A stretch of 64,000 nucleotides of DNA from Streptomyces colonosanans (GTDB taxonomy: Bacteria > Actinomycetota > Actinomycetes > Streptomycetales > Streptomycetaceae): contig NZ_MLYP01000006.1 in NCBI RefSeq assembly GCF_001866645.1, positions 62,001 through 126,000 on the forward strand, given 5' to 3'. Numbering within the stretch: the first letter of the stretch is position 1; every line of letters starts with the position of its first letter. Made by a program: the position numbers and the translations under genes. Below are positions 18,340 to 28,453 of this stretch, one piece after another. A model generated the notes under the pieces. It was not told the origin of the DNA. It ran no database searches and saw only the letters and a list, made by a program, of their open reading frames with translations.

Positions 18340-19749
18340 TCAGCCCGTGCGCCGGATGATCGCCAGGTACATCGCGTCGGTCCCGTGCAGATGCGGCCAC
18401 AGCTGTACGTCGGGGCCGTCACCGAGGGCCGGCACGCCGGGCAGCAGCGGTCGGGCGTCGAGAAGATCGGCGTCCGGGTACTGCTTGAGCACGTCGTCGA
18501 CCACGGCACGGGTCTCGGCGAGATGGGGCGAACAGGTGGCGTAGCCGACGACGCCTCCGACGCGTACGGACTCCAGGGCCGTACGCAGCAGGGCGCGCTG
18601 CAGCGGTGCGAACCCGTCGAGGTCCTCGGGACGGCGCCGCCAGCGGGCCTCGGGACGGCGGCGCAGCGCTCCGAGCCCCGTGCAGGGCACGTCCACCAGA
18701 ACGCGGTCGAAGGCGCCGGGCCGCCACGGCGGCCGGGTCCCGTCGGCGGCGATGACCTGGTACGGCCCGGGGTTCCCGGCGAGCGCCTTCGCCACCAGTC
18801 CGGCCCGGTGCGGCTGCTTCTCGGAGGCGAGCAGCACGGCTCCGCGCTCGGCGGCCAGGGCGGCGAGCAGGGCGGCCTTGCCGCCGGGCCCGGCGCAGCC
18901 GTCCAGCCAGGTGCGGTCGGGCCCGTCGAGGGGCGCGTTGGCGAGGGCGAGCGCGACGAGCTGGCTGCCCTCGTCCTGCACGCCCGCACGGCCCTCCCGT
19001 ACCGCCTCGACGGCACCGGGCTCACCACCCTCGGTGAGCCGGACGGCATACGGCGACCAGCGGCCCGGCACCGCGGCCTGCTCGCGCAGCAGCTCCTCGG
19101 TGGTGGAGCGCCCGGGACGGGCGACGAGCGTGACCTCGGGTCGCTCGTTGTCGGCCTCGAGGAGGTCCTCGATCCCGGCGCGTGGGCCGCCGAGGGAGTC
19201 CCACAGGGCGGAGACGACCCAGCGGGGGTGGGAGTGCACGACCGCGAGGTGGTCCTCGGGGTCCTCGTCGTAGGGCGGCGCGACCCGCTCCAGCCAGCCG
19301 TCGAGGTCTCTCTGGGCGACCTTGCGCAGCACGGCGTTGACGAACTTGGCCCGCCCGTCACCGAGCACGACCCGGGCGAGCTCGACCGTGGCGGACACGG
19401 CGGCATGGCTGGGGATCCGCGTCCCCAGCAACTGGTGCACACCGAGGCTCAGTACGTCGAGCACGGGCGGATCGACCTCACGCAGCGGCCGGTCCACGCA
19501 CTCCGAGATGACGGCGTCATACGTTCCCTGCCGACGCAGCGTCCCGTACACCAGCTCGGTGGCCAGCGCCGCGTCCCGTCCGTCGAAGTCGTCCTTCTCG
19601 CGCGCCTTGCGCAGCAGCGGCGGCAGCACGAGGTTTGCGTACGCGTCCCGCTCGTCGACGGCCCTGAGCGCGTCGAAGGCGAGGATGCGGACGGGGTCCT
19701 TCTGGGGCCGGCGGTAGGGCTTGCGGGGACGACGGGGCTGGTCGCTCAC
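18340..19749 (-). CDS. rsmB: 16S rRNA (cytosine-967-C5)-methyltransferase
   Basis: This 469-residue RsmB/Sun protein has an N-terminal NusB-like RNA-binding domain (about 20-165, with [20 protein letters not shown]) and a C-terminal SAM-dependent RNA m5C methyltransferase domain. That domain contains [16 protein letters not shown] (SAM motif I), [21 protein letters not shown] (motif IV with the catalytic-loop Cys) and [12 protein letters not shown] (motif VI nucleophile Cys). It acts on the small ribosomal subunit in the cytoplasm. It lies 142 bases downstream of fmt on the same strand, the common fmt-rsmB pairing. GTG start. Confidence 0.95.
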   Translation of the reverse strand: MSDQPRRPRKPYRRPQKDPVRILAFDALRAVDERDAYANLVLPPLLRKAREKDDFDGRDAALATELVYGTLRRQGTYDAVISECVDRPLREVDPPVLDVLSLGVHQLLGTRIPSHAAVSATVELARVVLGDGRAKFVNAVLRKVAQRDLDGWLERVAPPYDEDPEDHLAVVHSHPRWVVSALWDSLGGPRAGIEDLLEADNERPEVTLVARPGRSTTEELLREQAAVPGRWSPYAVRLTEGGEPGAVEAVREGRAGVQDEGSQLVALALANAPLDGPDRTWLDGCAGPGGKAALLAALAAERGAVLLASEKQPHRAGLVAKALAGNPGPYQVIAADGTRPPWRPGAFDRVLVDVPCTGLGALRRRPEARWRRRPEDLDGFAPLQRALLRTALESVRVGGVVGYATCSPHLAETRAVVDDVLKQYPDADLLDARPLLPGVPALGDGPDVQLWPHLHGTDAMYLAIIRRTG

Positions 19750-19891
19750 GAAAAAGGTGCTCCGGGTGTGGGGTGGTGTGCGTTTACCAGCCTACGTCCG
19801 CCGGGCGGCGGGAAGGCCGGGAGGGTCGGCGGCACCGCGGGGACCGGGCCGCCGCGGCGGCCCGGCAGTGCCGGCCGAGTGCGGTGGGAGG

Positions 19892-20824
19892 TCAGCTCCC
19901 GAGCATCTCCGCGGCCCCGATCCGCACCCCGCGCGCCCAGTCCGCGGCCCGCATCGGCTTCTTGCCCTGGGCCTGCACCCACATCAGCTCGACGGCGTAC
20001 GAACCCGTGCCGACGTGCACATTGTTCTTGCCGACGGCCAGCTGCCCGGGAGCGAGATCCGTCCGCTCGGGCACGGGCGTGACCTGGATGAGCTTGAGCC
20101 GCTCCCCGCGGAACATGCTCCAGGCGCCGGGCGCGGGGGTACAGGCGCGCACCAGGCGGTCGACGCGGAGCGCGGGCACGGACCAGTCGACGTGCGCGTC
20201 CTCGACGGTGATCTTCGGGGCGAGCGTGACGCCCTCGGCGGGCTGCGGCACGGCCTTGAGGGTGCCGTCCTCGATCCCGTCCATGGTGGCGGCGAGCAGT
20301 CCGGATCCGGCGAAGGCGAGACGGGTGAGCAGGTCGCCGCTGGTGTCGGTGGGCCGGACCTGCTCGGTGACGGTGCCGTAGACGGGCCCGGAGTCGAGCC
20401 CCTCCTCGATGAGGAAGGTGGAAGCCCCGGTGATCTCGTCGCCCGCCAGGAGCGAGTGCTGCACGGGGGCGGCGCCGCGCCAGGCGGGAAGCAGGGAGAA
20501 GTGCAGGTTGACCCAGCCGTGGGCGGGGAGGTCGAGGGCGACGCGCGGCAGCAGCGCACCGTAGGCGACGACGGGGCAGCAGTCGGGCGCGATCTCCCGA
20601 ACTCGCGCGAGGAAGTCCTCGTCGCGGGGCCGTTCCGGCTTGAGGATCTCGATCCCGGCCTCCTCGGCCCGCTCGGCGACGGGACTGGCGACAAGCCTGC
20701 GCCCGCGCCCCGCCGGTGCGTCGGGCCGGGTGACGACGGCCACCACCTCGTGCCGCCCGGACGCGATCAGAGCGTCCAGTGCGGGAACAGCGACCTCGGG
20801 GGTACCTGCGAAGACGAGCCTCAT
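19892..20824 (-). CDS. fmt: Methionyl-tRNA formyltransferase
   Basis: This 310-residue enzyme formylates initiator Met-tRNA using 10-formyltetrahydrofolate. The N-terminus [18 protein letters not shown], the catalytic segment [21 protein letters not shown] with Asn and His (near residues 107-109), and the later GLDSGPVYG with the catalytic Asp region near 143 are all present. A C-terminal tRNA-binding domain follows from about residue 205. The ATG at 20824 gives the standard start. It heads an fmt-rsmB(-rpe) block. Confidence 0.96.
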   Translation of the reverse strand: MRLVFAGTPEVAVPALDALIASGRHEVVAVVTRPDAPAGRGRRLVASPVAERAEEAGIEILKPERPRDEDFLARVREIAPDCCPVVAYGALLPRVALDLPAHGWVNLHFSLLPAWRGAAPVQHSLLAGDEITGASTFLIEEGLDSGPVYGTVTEQVRPTDTSGDLLTRLAFAGSGLLAATMDGIEDGTLKAVPQPAEGVTLAPKITVEDAHVDWSVPALRVDRLVRACTPAPGAWSMFRGERLKLIQVTPVPERTDLAPGQLAVGKNNVHVGTGSYAVELMWVQAQGKKPMRAADWARGVRIGAAEMLGS

Positions 20825-21661
<837 letters not shown>

Positions 21662-21676
21662 ACCGCCCTCTCGTCC

Positions 21677-21702
21677 GCCTCCCGGATGTCCGGCCGGGAG
21701 GC
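21677..21702. terminator. Terminator hairpin between convergent genes
   Basis: GCCTCCCGG (21677-21685) pairs with CCGGGAGGC (21694-21702), a 9-bp perfect stem with an 8-base loop, 15 bases past the stop at 21661 and facing the end of priA at 21759. Confidence 0.65.
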
Positions 21703-21758
21703 ACGGCCGTGTGTCAGGCCGTACGGCCTCCCACACGCGCCGGGGTTTCGATCCCCCA

Positions 21759-23948
21759 TCACCCGATGTCCAGCGGATCGATCCGGATCCGCACCGTCTC
21801 GCTCCCCCCGCTCCCGCCACGCGCCGTCCGGGCCGCCAGCGCGGTCTTCAGCGCAAAGGCCAACGCCGCGCCGCTGCCGGGCGGCACCCGGACGAGCGCC
21901 CGCTCCCAGTTCTCCCCCGGCGGCGGCCCCCCGGCCCGCCGCGAGCCTCCAACCCCGCTCGACGGGACCGGAACCGGCCCCAACACCTCGGCGTCCGGCG
22001 GCAGTTCGGCCCCTTCGAGAAAGCCTGCCACCGCCTCGGCCGTCCCCGTCACGGCGGCCATCCGTGACACCGGAGGGAATCCCAGCTCGGCGCGCTCGGC
22101 GAGTTCCCGCACGGCGTGCCCGACGGGATCCCACCGTACGAGCGCCTGCACGGGCCGCAGTGTCGGCTCCGCCACCACCACGACGGTTCCGCCCTCCGAC
22201 TGCGGCCGGACCAGCGCGCCCGCGCCGATCCACCGCCGCAGCGCCTCCTCACCCGCCCGCAGGTCGGGCCGTGCGAGCATGGCCCACCCGTCGAGGAGCA
22301 GCGCGGCCGCGTACCCGCCCTCGGCGACGGGCTCGGCGCCCGGGGTGCTCACCACGAGCGCGGGTGCCCCCGGCACCGTGTCCAGCACCTGCTCGCGCCC
22401 CGAGGTGCGCACCGGAACGGCCGGAAACGCCCGTCCCAGTTCCTCGGCGGTGCGCCGCGCCCCCACGACCTGTGCCCGCAGCCGGAACCCGCCGCACTCC
22501 GGACAGTGCCAGGAGGTCTCCTCCCGCCCGCACCAGCCGCACCGCAGCTCACCGGCCTCCTGCGCGGCCAGGGGCCCGGCGCAGTGCCGGCACCGGGCGG
22601 GCTCCCGGCACCGCGCACAGGCCATCCGGGGCACATAGCCGCGCCGGGGCACCTGCACCAGGACGGGGCCGCGCCGCAACCCGTCCCGTACGACCTGCCA
22701 GGCGAGCGTCGGCAGGCGCGCCGCCCTGGCCGCCTCGTCCCGAGCGAGGTCCTCGTCCCCCACGGTCCGCACGAGCGGCGCTGCGGCCCGTACCTGCTCG
22801 CGGTCGGCGACAAGCGGCGCGGCCCAGCCGCTCTCGACGAGCTGGGCGGCCTCCACCGTGCAGCTACGGCTCCCCAGCAGAAAGGCGCACTTGTCGCGCG
22901 CGGCGCGAAGCTCCAGCACCTCGCGGACGTGGGGATGGGGCGCGTTGTCGTCACTGTGACTGGCGTCCCCGTCGTCCCAGACGACGACGAGCCCCAGATT
23001 CCGCACGGGCGCGAACATGGCGGCCCGCGTACCGACGACGGCCCGCACGGCCCCGCGCCGTACGGCGAGCCACTCCCGGTAGCGCCGCTCCTGGCCGGCG
23101 TCGGCGGTCAGGAGCGCGTGCTGCCCGTCCCCGATCAGCTCCCGCAGCGCGGCATCGACCCGAGCGGCGGGCCGCCCGGCGGGCACGACGACCAGCGCCC
23201 CCCGCCCGGAGGCCAGCGTGGCCTGCACGGCTCGGGCGATCTCGTCCGCCCACTGGGGCCCGGGCAGGGCGGTCCACACGGCCCGCGGCGCACCTCCCCG
23301 GGCCAGCGACCGGAGGAACTCCGCCCCCCGCCCGTACCGCAGCCAGGGCCCGGGGTGGGGCGCCGCAGGCGGTGCGGGCGGCGGCCCCATCTCCGTGGCC
23401 TCGGCCCGGGCATGCCGCGGCGGCACGGCGAGCTGCAGCACATCGGCGAGACTGCCCGCATACCGGTCGGCGACGGCCCGGGCGAGCCCCAGCAGTTCGG
23501 GAGAGAGCACCGGCTCGGGCGACACGACCTGCGCGATCGCGGCAAGGGGGCCCGAGTAGTCGGAGGCTGCCACCCGCTCGACGAGAAACCCGTCGATGAG
23601 CCCGCCCCCCTCACGCCGCCCCTCGCGCACGGTGCGCCCGCCGGCCCCGAACCGCACACGGACCCGGACCCCGGGCCGGGCGACGGCGTCGAGTTCCTCG
23701 GGCACGGCGTAGTCGAAGTACCGGTCCAGATGCAGGACGCCCTTGTCGACCACCACGCGCGCGACGGGCAGCTCCTTGGCCAACGCAGCCCCCCGCCATG
23801 TCCGCGGCTTGGCCCTGGGCGTCTTGGCCTTCTGCACGGCCTCACGCAGGAGCGCAAGCTGCTCGGGCGGCGCGGCATCCCCCCTGCCCGCCCGCTGCTG
23901 CCCGTTCCCGCTGCTCACGCTTGCATTCTTACCAAACACCACTGACAC
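21759..23948 (-). CDS. priA: PriA-like primosomal protein N', ATPase motifs absent
   Basis: This is up to 729 residues, with the PriA 3'-DNA-binding domain (VARVVVDKGVLHLDRYFDY then RPGVRVRVRFG, about residues 62-105). The middle helicase-like region and the zinc-binding cluster (MACARCREPARCRHC and RCGWCGREETSWHCPECG, about 455-505) follow. Where active PriA has Walker A GxTGSGKT and a DEEH box, this protein has VVVPAGRPAARVDAAL and WDDGDASHSDD, so ATP-driven unwinding is unlikely. Degenerate PriA is a known feature of actinobacteria. Start is either the GTG at 23948 or the GTG at 23918; homologues suggest the shorter form. Confidence 0.88.
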   Translation of the reverse strand: MSVVFGKNASVSSGNGQQRAGRGDAAPPEQLALLREAVQKAKTPRAKPRTWRGAALAKELPVARVVVDKGVLHLDRYFDYAVPEELDAVARPGVRVRVRFGAGGRTVREGRREGGGLIDGFLVERVAASDYSGPLAAIAQVVSPEPVLSPELLGLARAVADRYAGSLADVLQLAVPPRHARAEATEMGPPPAPPAAPHPGPWLRYGRGAEFLRSLARGGAPRAVWTALPGPQWADEIARAVQATLASGRGALVVVPAGRPAARVDAALRELIGDGQHALLTADAGQERRYREWLAVRRGAVRAVVGTRAAMFAPVRNLGLVVVWDDGDASHSDDNAPHPHVREVLELRAARDKCAFLLGSRSCTVEAAQLVESGWAAPLVADREQVRAAAPLVRTVGDEDLARDEAARAARLPTLAWQVVRDGLRRGPVLVQVPRRGYVPRMACARCREPARCRHCAGPLAAQEAGELRCGWCGREETSWHCPECGGFRLRAQVVGARRTAEELGRAFPAVPVRTSGREQVLDTVPGAPALVVSTPGAEPVAEGGYAAALLLDGWAMLARPDLRAGEEALRRWIGAGALVRPQSEGGTVVVVAEPTLRPVQALVRWDPVGHAVRELAERAELGFPPVSRMAAVTGTAEAVAGFLEGAELPPDAEVLGPVPVPSSGVGGSRRAGGPPPGENWERALVRVPPGSGAALAFALKTALAARTARGGSGGSETVRIRIDPLDIG

Positions 23949-23980
23949 CGCCGCCCGCCCCGGAGCCCTGGCCCACGCGC

Positions 23981-24015
23981 CGAGGCCCGGCGCCCACTGG
24001 GGGCGCCGGGCCTCG
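23981..24015 (-). terminator. metK terminator hairpin
   Basis: CGAGGCCCGGCGCCC (23981-23995) pairs perfectly with GGGCGCCGGGCCTCG (24001-24015), a 15-bp stem with a 5-base loop, 22 bases beyond the metK stop. Confidence 0.8.
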
Positions 24016-24036
24016 TGCCGACAGTTCGGGAGGGCC

Positions 24037-25245
24037 TTACAGACCCGCCGCCTTGCGCAGTGCCTCCACCCGGTCCGTGCGCTCCCAGGTGAAGTCGGGC
24101 AGCTCGCGGCCGAAGTGGCCGTACGCCGCCGTCTGGGCGTAGATCGGGCGGAGCAGGTCGAGGTCGCGGATGATCGCGGCCGGGCGCAGGTCGAAGACCT
24201 CGCTGATCGCGGACTCGATCTTCTCGGCGTCGATCTTGGCCGTGCCGAAGGTCTCGACGAACAGGCCCACCGGCTCGGCCTTGCCGATCGCGTACGCGAC
24301 CTGGACCTCGCAGCGGGAGGCCAGGCCCGCGGCGACCACGTTCTTGGCGACCCAGCGCATGGCGTAGGCGGCCGAGCGGTCGACCTTGGACGGGTCCTTG
24401 CCGGAGAAGGCGCCGCCGCCGTGGCGGGCCATGCCGCCGTAGGTGTCGATGATGATCTTGCGGCCGGTCAGGCCCGCGTCGCCCATCGGACCGCCGATCT
24501 CGAAGCGGCCGGTGGGGTTGACCAGCAGTCGGTAGCCGTCCGTCTCCAGCTTGATGCCTTCGTCCAGGAGTGCCTTCAGCTCGGGCTCCACGACGAACTC
24601 GCGGATGTCGGGGGCCAGCAGGGACTCCAGGTCGATGTCGCTCGCGTGCTGCGAGGAGACGACCACCGTGTCCAGACGGACCGCCTTGTCGCCGTCGTAC
24701 TCGATGGTGACCTGGGTCTTGCCGTCCGGGCGCAGGTAGGGGATCGTGCCGTTCTTGCGGACGTCGGACAGGCGCTTGGACAGACGGTGCGCCAGGAAGA
24801 TCGGCAGCGGCATCAGCGTCGGGGTCTCGTCCGTCGCGTAGCCGAACATCAGGCCCTGGTCGCCCGCGCCCTGGCGGTCCAACTCGTCCTCGTCACCCTC
24901 GACACGGGACTCGTACGCCGTGTCCACACCCTGCGCGATGTCCGGGGACTGCGCGCCGATCGACACCGAGACACCACAGGACGCGCCGTCGAAGCCCTTC
25001 TTCGACGAGTCGTAGCCGATCCCGAGGATCGTGTTGCGGACCAGCGTCGCGATGTCCGCGTAGGCCTTGGTCGTGACCTCACCGGCCACATGCACCAGGC
25101 CGGTGGTGATGAGCGTCTCCACGGCGACCCGGGACGTCGGGTCCTCACGCAGAAGCGCATCGAGAATGGTGTCGCTGATCTGGTCAGCGATCTTGTCGGG
25201 GTGACCCTCGGTCACAGACTCCGAGGTGAACAGGCGACGGGACAC
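24037..25245 (-). CDS. metK: S-adenosylmethionine synthetase
   Basis: This 402-residue enzyme makes SAM from methionine and ATP. It has [20 protein letters not shown] at residues 6-25 (ATP and Mg contacts), [12 protein letters not shown] near 118, the [15 protein letters not shown] active-site segment near 140, and [19 protein letters not shown] near 276. Full length with no interruptions. It is a single-gene unit between coaBC and priA. The 240-base leader to 25486 contains no SAM riboswitch that I can recognise. SAM demand in Streptomyces includes secondary metabolism as well as RNA modification such as by RsmB. Confidence 0.98.
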   Translation of the reverse strand: MSRRLFTSESVTEGHPDKIADQISDTILDALLREDPTSRVAVETLITTGLVHVAGEVTTKAYADIATLVRNTILGIGYDSSKKGFDGASCGVSVSIGAQSPDIAQGVDTAYESRVEGDEDELDRQGAGDQGLMFGYATDETPTLMPLPIFLAHRLSKRLSDVRKNGTIPYLRPDGKTQVTIEYDGDKAVRLDTVVVSSQHASDIDLESLLAPDIREFVVEPELKALLDEGIKLETDGYRLLVNPTGRFEIGGPMGDAGLTGRKIIIDTYGGMARHGGGAFSGKDPSKVDRSAAYAMRWVAKNVVAAGLASRCEVQVAYAIGKAEPVGLFVETFGTAKIDAEKIESAISEVFDLRPAAIIRDLDLLRPIYAQTAAYGHFGRELPDFTWERTDRVEALRKAAGL

Positions 25246-25486
25246 AACGCTCCCTGTGTTTGCAGCGGCTGCTGGCTGATCATTGGCGGACGGGACGGGG
25301 GCTGCGCCCGGTGTCGTCCGAGGAACAGTTTATCGGTCGGCCTCGGCCGCCGGCCCACCTGTCTCGCCTCTCGGGACCCCTGTGACCTGCGGCACGGGCA
25401 TTCTGCCCAATGCCGCGCGCTCTTTTCCAGGGTCGCCACGCACGAATGTCCGGGGCCCGACGGAGCCGGGAGACGAAAGGAAGCAT

Positions 25487-26689
25487 TCAGGCCAAGCGGC
25501 GCACCACGAGGTCCCACACCGTCCCGGCCAGCGCTTCCTTGGGCCCGTACGGCACCGGGGTCTCACTGCCGTCGGCACCCAGCACGACCGCCTCGTTCTC
25601 CTCGGAGCCGAACGTCTTGCGCTCCCCCACCTCGTTCACCACGAGCAGGTCGCAGCCCTTGCGCTCCAGCTTCGCACGGCCGTTCGCCAGCACATCGTCC
25701 GTCTCCGCTGCGAAGCCGACGACCACCTGGCCCGGGCGGGCGCGGTCGGCCGAGATCTCCGCGAGAATGTCCGGATTCCTGACCAGGGCGATCGCCTCCG
25801 GTTCCTGACCGTCCTTCTTCTTGATCTTCCCCTGGGCGTACCGGGCGGGCCGGAAGTCCGCCACGGCCGCCGCCATCACCACGGCATCCGCGTCGGCGGC
25901 CGCCTTCAGCACCGCCTCGCGCAGCTGCACCGCGGTGCCCACCTGGATGACGTCCACTCCGGCGGGATCGGGCAGGCCCGTGTTCGCGGCGATCAAGGTG
26001 ACCCGGGCGCCGCGGGCCGCCGCCGTGCGTGCGAGCGCGTATCCCTGCTTGCCGGAGGAGCGGTTGCCGAGGAAGCGGACGGGGTCGAGGGGCTCGCGGG
26101 TGCCGCCGGCGCTGACGACGACGTGCCGACCGGCGAGATCCGCCTCGCTCGCGCCCCGCGCCAGCACTCGCCGGCAGACCTCGAAGATCTCGGCAGGCTC
26201 GGGCAGCCGGCCCTTGCCCGTGTCGACGCCGGTCAGCCTGCCCACCGCGGGCTCGATCACCACGGCGCCACGGCGCCGCAGGGTCGCCACGTTCTCCTGT
26301 GTGGCCGGGTGCTCCCACATCTCCGTGTGCATGGCCGGGGCGAAGACGACCGGGCAGCGAGCCGTGAGAAGCGTGTTCGTCAGGAGGTCGTCGGCAAGAC
26401 CGTGGGCCGCCTTCGCGAGGATGTCGGCCGTCGCCGGGGCCACGACCACCAGGTCGGCGTTCTGCCCGATGCGGACGTGGGGCACCTCGTGCACGTCGTC
26501 CCAGACCTCGGTCGAGACCGGCTTGCCGGAGAGCGCGGACCAGGTGGCGGCCCCGATGAAGTGCAGGGCGGAGGCGGTGGGGACGACGCGCACGTCGTGG
26601 CCCGACTCCGTCAGCCGGCGCAGCAGCTCGCACGCCTTGTACGCGGCGATGCCGCCACTGACCCCCAGAACGATCTTCGGCTTGCCCAC
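25487..26689 (-). CDS. coaBC: Bifunctional phosphopantothenoylcysteine decarboxylase/synthetase
   Basis: This 400-residue fusion makes 4'-phosphopantetheine for coenzyme A. The N-terminal flavin-dependent CoaC domain (about 1-185) has VLGVSGGIAAYKA at 7-19, VVAPATADILAK near 82-93 and PAMHTEMWEHPA near 115-126, the last covering the catalytic region. The C-terminal CoaB synthetase (about 190-400) has VVSAGGTREPLDPVRFLGNRSSGKQG near 192-217. The GTG at 26689 follows GGGGAGG and gives the usual N-terminus GKPKIVLG; the longer frame to 26728 is rejected. Neighbours rpoZ and gmk are conserved in this order. Confidence 0.96.
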   Translation of the reverse strand: MGKPKIVLGVSGGIAAYKACELLRRLTESGHDVRVVPTASALHFIGAATWSALSGKPVSTEVWDDVHEVPHVRIGQNADLVVVAPATADILAKAAHGLADDLLTNTLLTARCPVVFAPAMHTEMWEHPATQENVATLRRRGAVVIEPAVGRLTGVDTGKGRLPEPAEIFEVCRRVLARGASEADLAGRHVVVSAGGTREPLDPVRFLGNRSSGKQGYALARTAAARGARVTLIAANTGLPDPAGVDVIQVGTAVQLREAVLKAAADADAVVMAAAVADFRPARYAQGKIKKKDGQEPEAIALVRNPDILAEISADRARPGQVVVGFAAETDDVLANGRAKLERKGCDLLVVNEVGERKTFGSEENEAVVLGADGSETPVPYGPKEALAGTVWDLVVRRLA

Positions 26690-26773
26690 CGGGCCTCCCC
26701 GCACTCGAATCCGTACACCGCGACTCACAGGCGCACTACGCGCCCGTCTCAGGTACGCGTCTATGACACACCA

Positions 26774-26831
26774 CAGGCCCGGCAGCAGCTCCCCCCAGCC
26801 ACCGCTGGGAGGTGCCCATCTGCCGGGCCTG
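26774..26831 (-). repeat. Perfect-stem hairpin carrying a dispersed-repeat core, copy B; likely terminator
   Basis: CAGGCCCGGCAG (26774-26785) and CTGCCGGGCCTG (26820-26831) are a perfect 12-bp inverted repeat. Between them is a nested element with GGGAGGTGCCC, the same core found in copies A and C. It lies 68 bases past the rpoZ stop on the minus strand and before coaBC, so it probably ends rpoZ transcription. Confidence 0.65.
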
Positions 26832-26899
26832 CGGAACCGCCTGCTGCAAGCTGCGGATATGACATGTCGCTCGCCGCGTGCTGACGCGTGCGCGCGTTG

Positions 26900-27172
26900 T
26901 TACTGCGCCGGGCCCTCGATGGCCTCGGACGTGAGCAGACCCGCGTTGATCTCACGCAGAGCGATCGAGAGCGGCTTCTCGTGAACGTGGGTGTCGACGA
27001 GAGGACCGACGTACTCGAGGAGGCCCTCGCCGAGCTGCGAGTAGTACGCGTTGATCTGGCGAGCCCGCTTGGCCGCGTAGATCACGAGGCTGTACTTCGA
27101 GTCGGTGGCCTCGAGGAGCTCGTCGATCGGCGGGTTGATGATGCCCTCGGGCGCGGTGATGGAAGAGGACAC
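26900..27172 (-). CDS. rpoZ: RNA polymerase omega subunit
   Basis: This 90-residue omega subunit helps assemble RNA polymerase by folding the beta-prime subunit. The sequence has [20 protein letters not shown] at residues 9-28 and [15 protein letters not shown] at 31-45, the latter being the conserved omega helix. Length and sequence are typical of Streptomyces. It is 52 bases downstream of gmk, forming the widespread gmk-rpoZ-coaBC group. In Streptomyces, omega also affects differentiation. Confidence 0.97.
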   Translation of the reverse strand: MSSSITAPEGIINPPIDELLEATDSKYSLVIYAAKRARQINAYYSQLGEGLLEYVGPLVDTHVHEKPLSIALREINAGLLTSEAIEGPAQ

Positions 27173-27224
27173 GCTCTACCTTCCGAAAGATGGGGAAAGA
27201 TCAGACCTGATCACACAACCCTGA

Positions 27225-27782
27225 TCACACAACGTTCATCAAGGCTAGCAGCTCGCGCGCCACGTCCTCGACAGAGGTGTTGACCAGGGTGACATCGAAC
27301 TCCGGCTCGGCCGCCAGCTCGATCTTGGCCGCCTCCAGGCGGCGCTCGATCACCTCGGGCGACTCGGTGCCGCGACCGGTGAGCCTGCGCACCAGCTCCT
27401 CCCAGGAGGGGGGAGCCAGGAACACCAGCTGAGCCTCCGGCATCGTTTCGCAGACCTGCCGGGCGCCCTGGAGGTCGATCTCCAGCAGGACCGGTACGCC
27501 GGCCTCCAGGTGCTCCAGCACGGCGGCCCGCGGCGTGCCGTAGCGATTGCCGGCGAACTCGGCCCACTCCAGCAGCTCGCCATTGGCGATCAGCTTGTCC
27601 ATCTCCTCGTCGCTGACGAAGAAGTAGTGGACTCCGTTCTGCTCGCCGGGGCGGGGCTTGCGGGTCGTCGCCGACACCGAGAGCCACACCTCGGGGTATT
27701 CCTTGCGCATATGGGCGACGACCGTGCTCTTGCCGACCCCGGAGGGGCCGGAGAGCACGGTCAGCCGCGGACGTTCACTCAT
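27225..27782 (-). CDS. gmk: Guanylate kinase
   Basis: This 185-residue kinase phosphorylates GMP to GDP with ATP. P-loop [18 protein letters not shown] is at residues 9-26, and the GMP-binding segment [21 protein letters not shown] is at about 36-56. [17 protein letters not shown] near 95-111 and the lid region around [15 protein letters not shown] are also present. The ATG at 27782 ([12 protein letters not shown]) is standard. It lies between the actinobacterial IHF gene and rpoZ on the same strand; the 37-base gap to the IHF gene suggests co-transcription. Confidence 0.97.
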   Translation of the reverse strand: MSERPRLTVLSGPSGVGKSTVVAHMRKEYPEVWLSVSATTRKPRPGEQNGVHYFFVSDEEMDKLIANGELLEWAEFAGNRYGTPRAAVLEHLEAGVPVLLEIDLQGARQVCETMPEAQLVFLAPPSWEELVRRLTGRGTESPEVIERRLEAAKIELAAEPEFDVTLVNTSVEDVARELLALMNVV

Positions 27783-27819
27783 GCAGCGATTATTCCAGCA
27801 ATTCCGGGGTGCCCCGGAC

Positions 27820-28143
27820 TCAGCTGGCAGCGCCGCCGAACTCGCGCTCCAGGGAGGCGATCTGGTTGGAACCGAGGCCCCGCACGCGGCGGCTCTCGGA
27901 GATCCCGAGTCGCTCCATGATCTGCTTGGCGCGGACCTTGCCCACGCCGGGCAGGGACTCGAGCAGGGCGGAGACCTTCATCTTGCCGATGACGTCGTTC
28001 TCCTGACCCTGCTTGATGACCTCGTGCAGGGAGGCGCCGGAGTGCTTGAGTCGATTCTTGACCTCGGCCCGCTCCCGGCGAGCCGCGGCGGCCTTTTCGA
28101 GCGCGGCTGCGCGCTGTTCGGGGGTAAGGGGCGGAAGAGCCAC
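27820..28143 (-). CDS. sihF: Actinobacterial integration host factor (sIHF/mIHF)
   Basis: This 107-residue nucleoid-associated protein has an N-terminal charged helix ([20 protein letters not shown]) and a helix-two-turns-helix core with [20 protein letters not shown] and [14 protein letters not shown], the DNA-contacting part in actinobacterial IHF. It compacts DNA and influences sporulation and antibiotic production in Streptomyces. I chose the GTG at 28143 because it follows GAGGTGAC and yields the standard N-terminus; the frame is open to 28248. It precedes gmk. Confidence 0.95.
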   Translation of the reverse strand: MALPPLTPEQRAAALEKAAAARRERAEVKNRLKHSGASLHEVIKQGQENDVIGKMKVSALLESLPGVGKVRAKQIMERLGISESRRVRGLGSNQIASLEREFGGAAS

Positions 28144-28230
28144 GCCTACGTCACCTCGGATGTTGAACTGTCGGATACGGACCGGTGAGGAACCTAGTCG
28201 CCCCACACCCGGGGAGCCACGAGCAACACG

Positions 28231-28299
28231 CTTGCCCGTTCCCCCCACTGCTTTGAGGGCGTGGGAGGTGCCCCCACTCGTCGGAGACTAGCGGGCAAG
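28231..28299. repeat. Dispersed repeat, copy C, inside a terminal inverted repeat
   Basis: CTTGCCCG (28231-28238) and CGGGCAAG (28292-28299) enclose CCCCCCACTGCTTTGAGGGC and GTGGGAGGTGCCCCCAC, which again contains the GGGAGGTGCCC core. It is between the pyrF stop and the IHF start. Confidence 0.55.
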
Positions 28300-28324
28300 T
28301 CCGCCAGAGTCAGCGAGAACAGCG

Positions 28325-28362
28325 GAAAAGTCCTGGTCAGCCTCTGTCGATAAGGACTTTTC
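28325..28362. terminator. 10-bp inverted repeat at the end of the pyr operon
   Basis: GAAAAGTCCT (28325-28334) is perfectly repeated inverted as AGGACTTTTC (28353-28362) with 18 bases between. On the minus strand it lies 92 bases after the pyrF stop and about 180 bases before the IHF start. It could terminate the pyr operon or be an operator in the IHF promoter. Together with copy C it fills the 310-base gap at 28144-28453. Confidence 0.5.
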
Positions 28363-28453
28363 GGACATATTTCCCCCGATTCGAGGATGTATTCAGGGTC
28401 AGGCCCTCCCGGAAGCGCTCGCGGCGGGACCCCGGCGCCCCCTTGCGGACGGT

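Noticed and set aside
25246..25486. SAM riboswitch before metK
   Set aside because: I looked for SAM-I and SAM-II-like cores in the 240-base leader and found none.
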